From positions 3,317 to 67,316 of the forward strand of contig NZ_BLAF01000037.1 in assembly GCF_009687885.1 (NCBI RefSeq): a DNA stretch of 64,000 nucleotides. Direction: 5' to 3'. The DNA comes from Acrocarpospora pleiomorpha (lineage in GTDB: Bacteria; Actinomycetota; Actinomycetes; Streptosporangiales; Streptosporangiaceae). Both the position numbers and the translations under genes were made by a program. Numbering within the stretch: position 1 is the first letter of the stretch; each line of letters starts with the position of its first letter. Under the pieces are notes generated by a model. That model was given only the letters and a program-made list of their open reading frames with translations, did not search any database and had not been told where the DNA came from. Positions 24,003 through 31,630 of the stretch are shown one piece after another.

Positions 24003-25595
24003 ATGACCACGCCAGCGCTTATGACAGATAAGGGATGTTCCGTCCGGGAATGCCACCGGACCGTCCTGGCCCTTGGCGTTTGCGCGCAGCATTACTACGG
24101 CGCGCCCGACAAACGCTCGACGTGTTCGGCCGACTGCGACCGCCAGGTGCACCGGCGCGGCCTGTGCACCTCGCATTACCGGGTCTGGCGGCTCGCCGTG
24201 GCGTCCCCGTGCTCCATCGAGGGCTGCGAGCGCCCGGCCGCCGACAGCGGCATGTGCGGCCTGCACGTGCAGCGGGTCCGCAAGTCCGGCAGGCCCGGCG
24301 AGGCGGCCTCGCGGCTGCGTTCCACCGACGGGGTCTGCGGCGAGGACGGCTGCGAGCTGAAGATCTTCACGCGCGGGCTGTGCCGGGGGCACTACCTCGC
24401 GCACGGGCTGCCGTGCTCGATCGACGGCTGCGACAAGCCGGTGGTGGCCCGCAAGCTCTGCGGCATGCACTACGCGCGGCTGTCGAAGACCGGCGACCCG
24501 GGGGACGCGCGCCCGCGCCGTACCCGGCAGAGCGAGCGCCCGGCGCAGGCGAACGATGAGCGGCCGGAGGCGAGCCGGCACCTGTGCGCGATCGAGGGGT
24601 GCGGGCGGGCGGTGTGGAGCCGCGAGCTGTGCGGCATGCACTACCAGCGCCGCCGCGCCTACGGCGATGCCACCCGGGTGCCGCCGCGCTGGGAACGGCG
24701 CCCGTGCGCCGTGGAGGGCTGCCAGGAGCGGGCCAGGGATCTCGGCCGCTGCCCCCGCCACGCGGCCCAGCTGCGCCGCGAGCGGATCAGGGAACGCGCC
24801 GCCAAGGCGCCGCGGCCCGAGGCGGTCATGGCGCTGGCCGAGGCCGCCGAGGCGGCCCGCCGCTGGCGCGAGGTCTCAGCGGAGGTGGCCGCCTGCCGCC
24901 GCGACCGCAACGATCTGGTACGGACCTTCGCGGTCACCGCGGGCGAGAACGCCAGCGCCCGGCTGGCGGCGGCGTCCGGCCTGCGCCAGGGCACGCTCCG
25001 CCAGATCATCGCCCAGCGCGGGACCGCCCAGGACCGGCCCGAGCAGGGGGCGGAAGCCGGGCGGCTGGCCGAATGGCGGCCGTTGCTGACCGATCTGACC
25101 GCGGCGGGGGCGGCGATCGCGCGCGCCGATCGGGAGCGGGCCGAGCTGATCGTGGCCTGCTGGGAGAGCGGCGCCACCAACGCCGCCGCGCTGCGCCGGG
25201 CCAGCGGCCTGCCCAAGGCCGAGGTCGAGCGGATCCTGCTGGCCGCCCGCAGCAACGGCTACCAGCGGCAGCCGGGGCGGGGGCGGCACGCGCCGCCGTC
25301 GCCGGTGGTGGAGGCGCTGGAGCGGGTGGTGGCCGAGATCGCCGAGCTGAACCAGCTGCGGCAGGGCGCCAGCCTGCGCCTGCTGCAGGGCATCGGCCGG
25401 CTGAGCGAGATCCTCGCGCACACCTCCGACGCCGAGCTGGCCGCGCGCGGCAAGCGGGACCAGCTGATCGCCGAGTGCTGGCGGGCCGGCACTCAGAACC
25501 TGTCGCTGATCGAACGCAGGACCGGCCTGTCCCAGGCCACCGTCTACAAGGCGCTGCGCGACCACGGGATCAACCCGCCCGAGGTGCGCAGATAA
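24003..25595 (+). CDS. Seven-zinc-finger, three-HTH protein of unknown function
   Basis: A 530-aa protein. The first 260 residues hold seven units of the form C-x(3,4)-C-x9-C-x2-H, for example CSIDGCDKPVVARKLCGMHY and CAIEGCGRAVWSRELCGMHY, each likely to bind one zinc. The remainder contains three similar helix-turn-helix units of about 42 residues: ARLAAASGLRQGTLRQIIA, NAAALRRASGLPKAEVERIL and LSLIERRTGLSQATVYKALR, each preceded by a helical segment. Similar single fingers occur in phage HNH enzymes, but no nuclease motif is present. It should bind nucleic acid. ATG 24003 is used; GTG 23997 is an alternative. I know no described family with this layout. Confidence 0.85.
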   Translation: MTTPALMTDKGCSVRECHRTVLALGVCAQHYYGAPDKRSTCSADCDRQVHRRGLCTSHYRVWRLAVASPCSIEGCERPAADSGMCGLHVQRVRKSGRPGEAASRLRSTDGVCGEDGCELKIFTRGLCRGHYLAHGLPCSIDGCDKPVVARKLCGMHYARLSKTGDPGDARPRRTRQSERPAQANDERPEASRHLCAIEGCGRAVWSRELCGMHYQRRRAYGDATRVPPRWERRPCAVEGCQERARDLGRCPRHAAQLRRERIRERAAKAPRPEAVMALAEAAEAARRWREVSAEVAACRRDRNDLVRTFAVTAGENASARLAAASGLRQGTLRQIIAQRGTAQDRPEQGAEAGRLAEWRPLLTDLTAAGAAIARADRERAELIVACWESGATNAAALRRASGLPKAEVERILLAARSNGYQRQPGRGRHAPPSPVVEALERVVAEIAELNQLRQGASLRLLQGIGRLSEILAHTSDAELAARGKRDQLIAECWRAGTQNLSLIERRTGLSQATVYKALRDHGINPPEVRR

Positions 25596-25601
25596 TCCGG
25601 C

Positions 25602-25642
25602 CTCCGGGGGCGGCCTTGCCGCGCGCCCGCCCGCCCCCGGAG
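25602..25642. terminator. Bidirectional terminator between convergent genes
   Basis: CTCCGGGGGCGG (25602-25613) pairs perfectly with CCGCCCCCGGAG (25631-25642). It serves the zinc-finger gene from the left and the sigma/anti-sigma gene from the right. Confidence 0.75.
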
Positions 25643-25649
25643 CCCGAGT

Positions 25650-28028
25650 TCATGGAGTGACGCAGCTCGCGACGGTGAGAGTGATCTTACCGTTGGCGGC
25701 GACGTCCTCGTTCTTGCCGGTCCACCTGATCGTGATGACGTCCATCACACTGGTCTCCACGCCCAGCTCGTTGTCGGACTCGAACAGGCAGGAGGAGGCC
25801 AGCAGGCCGTCGTCGGTCAGGCCGACCTCCAGCCGGACCTTCTTCCCGGCCGTGACGGTCCCCGACGCGGGGGCGATCTCCACCAGGTCCTGCTCGCTGT
25901 CGGCCTTCCACTTCGCCGTCCCGGCGTTCACCGAGAAGGTGACGATCCCGGCGCCGTCCTCGAGCTCGATCGCCTGCGGCTTGACCGACAGCACCGGCCG
26001 CACGGCCGGCGCCGGCTTCTTGACGCTCGGTTTCACGCTCGGCCGCACCACGGGCTTGCTGACCGGCTGGGTACGGCGCTGCGTCGGTGAGGCCTTCGGC
26101 TTCGCCGTGGGCTTCGCCGCTGCCGTGGGCGCCGCACTGCGCTTCTCCGGCGACGGCGACACGGGCGGCACCGGCTTGGTCAGCTGCGGCACGGCCACGG
26201 GCACCTTGGCCCCGGTGGTCTCGATCGCCAGACCCGACGGGGAGTAGTCCCGCGCCGACAGCCCGCGCCAGGCCAGCGAGACGATCAGCAGCGCCGCGGC
26301 GCCGAGCGCGACCACCCGGACCGGGCGGGGCCGCCGTTCCCTGCCCGCCCGTTCCCTGCCCGCCCGGTCCCTGCGCTGCTTGGCCCGCGCCCTGGTGCCC
26401 TGCCGGGACAGCTTGCCGCGCGTGGAGACGTTCTCGTCCCACACCTCGGCCGTGGAAGCCATGGAGGTTGCGGCTTCGGAGCGTTCCCGCACAGCGGCGG
26501 GGACCCTGGCGGTGATGCGCCGGTCCCAGATCTCCTCCACGGGCGCCAGGTCGTCGTCCAGGGGCCGCCGGGGGGCGGGGATCCCGTGCACGTTGGCGCG
26601 CGGGCGGCGGGTCCGCAGCGGCGTGGCGTCGTCCCACGCCCGGTCGGGCAGCCGGGGCGCGGGCCGGTTCTCCCAGACCCTGTCGTCCCACGGGCGCGGC
26701 GCCGCGCGGCCCTCCCGCGCCTCCTCCGGCAGGCGGGGGGCGGGAGGGCGACGCTCCTCCCAGGCGTCTTCCGTTGGGTGTGGGCCGGAAGGACCGGAGG
26801 GTCGGTGGCCGTCGTCGATATCGGCGTCAGTGTCGGCGTAGTAGTCCTCGTAGACGGGCGCGCCGAGGGGCATCGAGCGCGGCCGTCCCCGCGAGTCCCG
26901 GAACGTCGGCTCCGGCACATGGTGCCCGTTGACGCGCGGGACCGCGTTCAGGAGCGGCGTGTCGTCCCTCTCGGCCGAGGCCGCATAAGCGTCATAAGCG
27001 TCGCGAGCGGCATAGGGATCATGCGCGCCGTTGGAGTCGCGAGCGGCATACGCGTCACGGGCGCCGTTGGAGGCCTCACGAGCGGCATAAGCGTCACGAG
27101 CGGCATAGGAGTCACGCGCGCCATTGGCGGCCTCACGGGCGCCGTAGGCGTCGCGTGCCCGGTGGGCCGCCCTGGTCCGGTGGCCCAGCGCGTCCTGGCC
27201 GTCGCGGGCCTCGTAGGCGTCGTACGCGTCCGGCTGGAGCGGGTAGTCGTGCTGGCTCCACCGGATCTCCACGCTCTCCGGCCGGGCCGGCGCCGCGATC
27301 CTGGACCTGGCCAGGTCGTCGAGCTCGGCGATCGGCAGCCGGGCCAGCAGGGCCGGGACCGAGACGGTCAGGTTGGCCGCCCTGGCGCAGGTCGCGCAGG
27401 TCAGCACATGCGTCTTGAGCCGGCTGCGCAGCTCACGGCGCGGCGAGTCCAGCCAGTCCAGCGCGATCGGCTCCCCCACCCCGCACACCGACCGCCCGGT
27501 CTGGGCCAGCCGTACGCAGGTCACGAAGGACTCGACCAGGTCCTGGGCGCCCAGGGCGAGGCGAGCCGCCTCGTCCGTGGGCACCCCGAGCACCAGGCCC
27601 ACCGCGGGCACCGAGAGCCCGTGCCGGTGGATGAGCTCCAGGACCTCCCGCTCGCGCCGCCCGAGCGCGCCCATGGCGTTGGCGGTCAGCTCGGTGTCGT
27701 CGCCGTGCGGGGTGGCGCCGATCGGGGGGAAGGGGGCGGTGGTGAAACCGCCGTAGTGAGGCTGGGCCATGCAGTGCACCCGGGCTATGGCGTACAGCCA
27801 GGAGCGGAGGTGCTCGTGGCCGGGGTAGAGGTCCTGGTGCACCACCGCCAGTGCGAAGGTGTTGCGCACCGCGTTGATGGTGGCGAGCTTGTCGCCGAGC
27901 CAGAGGGAACAGTAGTCGTAGAGGCTCCGCCCGTGGTCGGAGATGAGATCTTCAGCCGCGGGTAACCGCATGATGGGGGCCTTCGGCGGAGCGGCTTCCG
28001 ACGGGTCCTGCGGTGCTCGGCTAACCAT
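25650..28028 (-). CDS. Membrane-tethered ECF sigma/anti-sigma fusion protein
   Basis: A 792-aa multidomain protein. Residues about 25-185 resemble ECF sigma regions 2 and 4 (LYDYCSLWLGDKLATINAVR; ALGRREREVLELIHRHGLS). A zinc-type anti-sigma motif follows (HVLTCATC, H-x3-C-x2-C). Next comes a long low-complexity cytoplasmic stretch with RDAYAAREASNGARD-like repeats, then charged Pro/Arg-rich sequence, one membrane helix (VRVVALGAAALLIVSLAW, near 575-592), a Pro/Lys/Ser-rich wall-spanning linker and an extracellular beta domain (about 690-792). ECF factors with such C-terminal extensions are known in actinobacteria. It lies 34 bases after the ATP-grasp gene, probably in one transcript. Confidence 0.8.
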   Translation of the reverse strand: MVSRAPQDPSEAAPPKAPIMRLPAAEDLISDHGRSLYDYCSLWLGDKLATINAVRNTFALAVVHQDLYPGHEHLRSWLYAIARVHCMAQPHYGGFTTAPFPPIGATPHGDDTELTANAMGALGRREREVLELIHRHGLSVPAVGLVLGVPTDEAARLALGAQDLVESFVTCVRLAQTGRSVCGVGEPIALDWLDSPRRELRSRLKTHVLTCATCARAANLTVSVPALLARLPIAELDDLARSRIAAPARPESVEIRWSQHDYPLQPDAYDAYEARDGQDALGHRTRAAHRARDAYGAREAANGARDSYAARDAYAAREASNGARDAYAARDSNGAHDPYAARDAYDAYAASAERDDTPLLNAVPRVNGHHVPEPTFRDSRGRPRSMPLGAPVYEDYYADTDADIDDGHRPSGPSGPHPTEDAWEERRPPAPRLPEEAREGRAAPRPWDDRVWENRPAPRLPDRAWDDATPLRTRRPRANVHGIPAPRRPLDDDLAPVEEIWDRRITARVPAAVRERSEAATSMASTAEVWDENVSTRGKLSRQGTRARAKQRRDRAGRERAGRERRPRPVRVVALGAAALLIVSLAWRGLSARDYSPSGLAIETTGAKVPVAVPQLTKPVPPVSPSPEKRSAAPTAAAKPTAKPKASPTQRRTQPVSKPVVRPSVKPSVKKPAPAVRPVLSVKPQAIELEDGAGIVTFSVNAGTAKWKADSEQDLVEIAPASGTVTAGKKVRLEVGLTDDGLLASSCLFESDNELGVETSVMDVITIRWTGKNEDVAANGKITLTVASCVTP

Positions 28029-28062
28029 TCCCTTTACTCCCGGAAGAGGTTGAACGTGGTCG

Positions 28063-29487
28063 TTATCGGGAGCCCGATACCGACATGGCCGGCGGTGCGG
28101 AGCCGTCGGCGGCGACGACCGTGACCTTCAGCGCCCTGCGCAGCCGGTCCAGCCGTTCGTGACATTCCCTGCGATTGCGACCGGTGACGACGGCGAGCCC
28201 GATCCGCGCGGTGTGCCCGTCGGGGGACGGGTCCACGGCGCTGCCCGGCGCGACGTCCAGCACCAGCCGTTCCAGCCAGGCGGCCCGCCCGACCTGGTCG
28301 CTCAGCTGGGCGCCCAGCTCCAGCCGGGAGACCTTGCCCGGGGCGGGCGCGCTGAGGTAGGTGACGGCGGCCACCCGGTGGTGGCGCTGCGGCGCGACGG
28401 CGATCGGCGCGCCACAGGCGATCATGGTTTCGGCGGTGGCCAGGTCGGCCCCGGTGGCCAGGTAGACCAGCCGGGTGACCAGGTCGTGCAGCCCGGCGTT
28501 GACCGCCATCACGCACGGCCCGGCCGGGGTGAGCCGCATGCTCACCTGGCTGGCCCCGTCCTGCACGCCCAGCGCCCGCAGGCTCACGTTGGCGGCGTGC
28601 CGGATGGTCTGGTCGTCCAGCAGCGGGTCGGCGGCGTCCACCAGGTGGCCCAGGTCGGCCGCGCTGGGGGTGAAGTCCACCATGGTGCGGACGATGCTGA
28701 CCAGCTGGGTGACCCCGCCGGAGGTCAGGCAGATCGCGACGATCTCCTGCCCGTCCAGGCGCTGCTCCACCAGCACGCCGCGCCTGCTGCCCAGGGAGGC
28801 CGAGGCCGAGGCCGCGCCCGCCGTGGCGGCGAAGCCGGTGATCAGCCGACCGTGGTCCTCGGCCAGCCGGGCCGGGAAGCCGGTGGTCTTGAGCCGGGGC
28901 TTGAGCACGACCGGGTAGCCGAGCGCCTGGGCCGCCTCCTCGGCCTCGCCGAGGTCGACCGCGAGCGCCGAGCGCGGCACCGCGCAGCCGGAAGCCTCGA
29001 CCAGGGTACGGGTGACCGCCCGGTCCCGGCTGGCGGTGGCGGCGGTCCTGCCGTACCCGGGCAGCCGGAGCCGGTCGGCGACGGCCGCCGCGGCGGCGAA
29101 GTGCCGGTCCTCCCAGCAGATGACCCCGTTGACGGGTTCGGGGTGGGCGGCGACGGCGGCGGTCAGGGTGGCCGCGGTCATCCCCGGCACCCACTTGTGG
29201 CCCACCAGGTACGGCCGCTGCCACGCGGCGGGGGCGGACCTGTCGAAGGCCACCACCCGGATCCCGGCCTCGTGCAGCCGGCGGAAGAGGTGCTCGCGGC
29301 CGGTCCTGTCGGCCTGGCCGCCGCCGATCATCGCGACCAGCGGGCCGGCCTCCGGCACCGCGCGCACGGTCCTTCGGTGCGGCCATGGACGGCGCACCGG
29401 AGTCGGCACGGGCTCGGCGTCATCGGCGTCTGAATACGGAAAGGCAAGGTTCACAGCGGCCACCGTTCTACTCGGCGGGAATTGCAT
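28063..29487 (-). CDS. ATP-grasp domain enzyme
   Basis: A 474-aa ATP-grasp protein of the carboxylate-amine ligase kind. An N-terminal nucleotide-like domain (MIGGGQADRTGREHLFRRLH) is followed by VNGVICWEDRHF, the ATP-binding GYPVVLKPRLKTTGF, and GVLVEQRLDGQEIVAICLTS. The usual acidic-x-Asn metal motif near the end reads VMAVNAGLHD, so its Glu seems replaced by Ala. Chemistry would be ATP-dependent amide or ester formation on a carboxylate. The start at ATG 29487 has no ribosome-binding site; a leaderless transcript fits the promoter elements immediately upstream. GTG starts a few codons inside are alternatives. Confidence 0.85.
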   Translation of the reverse strand: MQFPPSRTVAAVNLAFPYSDADDAEPVPTPVRRPWPHRRTVRAVPEAGPLVAMIGGGQADRTGREHLFRRLHEAGIRVVAFDRSAPAAWQRPYLVGHKWVPGMTAATLTAAVAAHPEPVNGVICWEDRHFAAAAAVADRLRLPGYGRTAATASRDRAVTRTLVEASGCAVPRSALAVDLGEAEEAAQALGYPVVLKPRLKTTGFPARLAEDHGRLITGFAATAGAASASASLGSRRGVLVEQRLDGQEIVAICLTSGGVTQLVSIVRTMVDFTPSAADLGHLVDAADPLLDDQTIRHAANVSLRALGVQDGASQVSMRLTPAGPCVMAVNAGLHDLVTRLVYLATGADLATAETMIACGAPIAVAPQRHHRVAAVTYLSAPAPGKVSRLELGAQLSDQVGRAAWLERLVLDVAPGSAVDPSPDGHTARIGLAVVTGRNRRECHERLDRLRRALKVTVVAADGSAPPAMSVSGSR

Positions 29488-29506
29488 CGGGAATATGAAG
29501 TAACGT

Positions 29507-29536
29507 CTCTAGATAAGATTCGAGAAGCTCTCTAGA
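29507..29536 (-). promoter_or_regulatory. Candidate SARP binding site: three heptamers
   Basis: Read on the minus strand: TCTAGAG (29536-29530), TCTCGAA (29525-29519), TCTAGAG (29513-29507), with 11 and 12 base periods. The larger repeat CTTATCTAGAGA occurs twice. About 10 bases further on comes CATATT, a possible -10, directly before the ATP-grasp start. This is the arrangement known for SARP-activated promoters. Confidence 0.5.
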
Positions 29537-29637
29537 TAAGTTGCTGATTTAGTTTTCCGACTGCCTGGCGCCCTTCCCACTCACCGTCGGGCGAACGTCT
29601 CCCCGGAGCACGCCAGGCAATCAATGCGATGGTCAGG

Positions 29638-29661
29638 CCCTTGACACGTGGTTGTCAAGGG
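29638..29661. promoter_or_regulatory. Inverted repeat in the divergent control region
   Basis: CCCTTGACA (29638-29646), six bases, TGTCAAGGG (29653-29661): nine-base perfect arms. TTGACA could also act as a -35. It lies midway between the ATP-grasp and Pro-rich genes in a 481-base spacer (29488-29968) with no gene. Confidence 0.5.
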
Positions 29662-29709
29662 CAGGATAAGAACATTTCTGATACCCCCTCAGCCCCTGAC
29701 AGAATTGGT

Positions 29710-29727
29710 TTGTCAGTAAGCTGACAA
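29710..29727. promoter_or_regulatory. Second inverted repeat with related sequence
   Basis: TTGTCAG-TAAG-CTGACAA, followed by GAGTCAAG. A further CTTGTCAAG occurs near 29834. The shared TTGTCA core suggests several sites for one regulator between here and the repeat at 29638. Confidence 0.4.
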
Positions 29728-29968
29728 GAGTCAAGTTCAGTGACCTCTCGCGTGCCATTTATGTGAACTTTCATCGAACCCCTAGCGTGATTCGAGTTCG
29801 CCTGTCTATGCTCCCGACTCAAAGAATTGAATCTTGTCAAGAACGTCGTCGAGAAGAAATACCAGGTCACGAACATTGATCCGTGAGGATCACAGGTGCC
29901 CCGCCCCGAGCACCGCAGAGAACCCCAGTTCCACGCGGGCCGCGCGCCCGCTGACCCGAAGGAGCGGC

Positions 29969-30511
29969 ATGCGCCGCAACCCGTTTCCCGGCACCGGACC
30001 CGATCGTCCGCGGCCCTCGGCCTTCCCCAGCCATCTGGTGACCACGCCGCCGTACCCCACTCCCCCGCAGCCGGCCCCCTCTCCCGCCCCGGCTCTCGAC
30101 CCGTACGCCGACGACCCGCCGGAGGCGGTCACCGGGCAGCGTCCCGTCCAGGGCCGGCACGCCCGCCCGATGCCGGTGGGGGTGCAGCCATGGCAAGGGT
30201 GGCTGCCCTCCGAGGAGGCCGACACCGACGTGCTCCCGGCCGTCGGCAGGTCCATCCCCGCGCCCCGCCGCCCGGTGCCGATGTCGGCCCCGGTGGCCGA
30301 CGCCGACATCGCCTACGAGATGCACCTGCGGCTGCGCACGGCGGCGGCGGGTCTGGAGAACCGGTCCCGCGAGACGCTCTCGCCGGACATGGTGGCGGCC
30401 GTGCGCGAGCTCAGGCAGCAGACCATGCAGCTGATGTCCGCTCTGGAGGCGGCCATCGAGAACCAGGGCGGCGTCCTGTGGCCGGGACCGGCACGGCGGG
30501 CGCAGCGATGA
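29969..30511 (+). CDS. Pro-rich protein of unknown function, first gene of the DAHP synthase operon
   Basis: A 180-aa protein starting at ATG 29969 after aaggag. The first 120 residues are rich in Pro and Ala and probably unstructured; the last 60 are helical (DIAYEMHLRLRTAAAGLENR; AAVRELRQQTMQLMSALEAA) and could form a coiled coil. No signal peptide and no known domain. Its stop overlaps the DAHP synthase start (ATGA), so the two are translationally coupled. A scaffolding or regulatory partner of the enzyme is conceivable but unsupported. Confidence 0.75.
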   Translation: MRRNPFPGTGPDRPRPSAFPSHLVTTPPYPTPPQPAPSPAPALDPYADDPPEAVTGQRPVQGRHARPMPVGVQPWQGWLPSEEADTDVLPAVGRSIPAPRRPVPMSAPVADADIAYEMHLRLRTAAAGLENRSRETLSPDMVAAVRELRQQTMQLMSALEAAIENQGGVLWPGPARRAQR

Positions 30512-31566
30512 TCATCTCAATGAGCCCAGGGGCCACCACCGAGGACATCGCCTCCGTCGTCGACACCGTGACCGCCCGCGGCTGCGAGGCGTATGTCAGC
30601 CAGGGTGTCAGCCGTACCATCATCGCCCTGTCGGGGGCGGTCGAGCAGATCGGCTCGCTCGACCTGCGGGGGGTCGCCGAGGTGCGGCGGGTGTCCGCGC
30701 CGTACAAGCTGGTGAGCCGGGAGGGGCACGCCGAGCGGTCCACCGTCTGGGTCGGGCCGGTGCCGATCGGGCCGGGCACGGTGACGCTGATCGCCGGGCC
30801 GTGCGCGGTCGAGTCGCCGCAGCAGACGCTGGAGGCCGCCCAGATGGCCAGGGCCGCGGGGGCGGTGCTGCTGCGCGGGGGCGCGTTCAAGCCGCGCACC
30901 TCCCCCTACGCGTTCCAGGGGCTCGGCGAGGCGGGACTGAAGATCCTGGCCGAGGTGGGGGCGGAGACCGGCATGCCGGTGGTCACCGAGGTGGTGGACG
31001 CCCGCGACGTCGACCTGGTCGCCTCCTACGCCGACATGCTGCAGGTCGGGGCGCGCAACGCGCAGAACTTCACGCTGCTGCGCGCGGTGGGCCGGTCGGG
31101 CCGCCCGGTGCTGCTCAAGCGCGGCATGAGCGGGACGATCGAGGACTGGCTGCTGTCCGCCGAGTACATCGCCCAGCAGGGCAACCTGCGGGTGGTGCTG
31201 TGCGAGCGCGGGATCAGGACCTTCGAGACCGCCACCAGGAACACCCTGGACATCTCGGCGGTGCCGGTGGCGCAGCGGCTGTCCCACCTGCCGGTGCTGG
31301 TGGATCCGTCGCACTCGGGCGGCCACCGCGACCTGGTACTGCCGCTGTCGCGGGCGGCCATCGCGGTCGGCGCGGACGGGATCATCGTGGACGTGCACCC
31401 CCGCCCGTCGCAGGCGCTCTGCGACGGCGCGCAGGCGCTGGTCCACGACGACCTGCGCGAGCTGGCCGAGACGGTGACCGCCTTCGCCCCGCTGGTGAAC
31501 CGCATTCCCGCGATCTCCCCGTTGACGCTGACCGGGCACGCCGCCCGGGTTCCGGTCGGCGCCTGA
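30508..31566 (+). CDS. aroF: 3-deoxy-7-phosphoheptulonate (DAHP) synthase, AroF/Thermotoga type
   Basis: A 352-aa enzyme condensing phosphoenolpyruvate and erythrose 4-phosphate, the first shikimate step. An N-terminal ferredoxin-like regulatory domain (1-70) precedes the TIM barrel. Barrel motifs: LIAGPCAVESPQQTLEAA, LLRGGAFKPRTSPYAFQGLG, LQVGARNAQNF, VLLKRGMSGTIEDWL and DPSHSGGHRDLVLPLS. The stand-alone location, coupled to an unknown Pro-rich gene and followed by an exporter and a chorismate-lyase-like gene, suggests a dedicated copy supplying a specialised pathway rather than the housekeeping enzyme. Confidence 0.93.
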   Translation: MIISMSPGATTEDIASVVDTVTARGCEAYVSQGVSRTIIALSGAVEQIGSLDLRGVAEVRRVSAPYKLVSREGHAERSTVWVGPVPIGPGTVTLIAGPCAVESPQQTLEAAQMARAAGAVLLRGGAFKPRTSPYAFQGLGEAGLKILAEVGAETGMPVVTEVVDARDVDLVASYADMLQVGARNAQNFTLLRAVGRSGRPVLLKRGMSGTIEDWLLSAEYIAQQGNLRVVLCERGIRTFETATRNTLDISAVPVAQRLSHLPVLVDPSHSGGHRDLVLPLSRAAIAVGADGIIVDVHPRPSQALCDGAQALVHDDLRELAETVTAFAPLVNRIPAISPLTLTGHAARVPVGA

Positions 31567-31630
31567 GACGACGGCACGCGGGCGCCTCTCCCCGGCGCCC
31601 GCTGCTCCGGCACTCGAACAGGAGAACCCG

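Noticed and set aside
26950..27180. Regular short repeats suggestive of a CRISPR array
   Set aside because: They encode in-frame RDAYAAR-type peptide repeats inside the sigma/anti-sigma gene; no spacers and no cas genes. I see no CRISPR array in the window.
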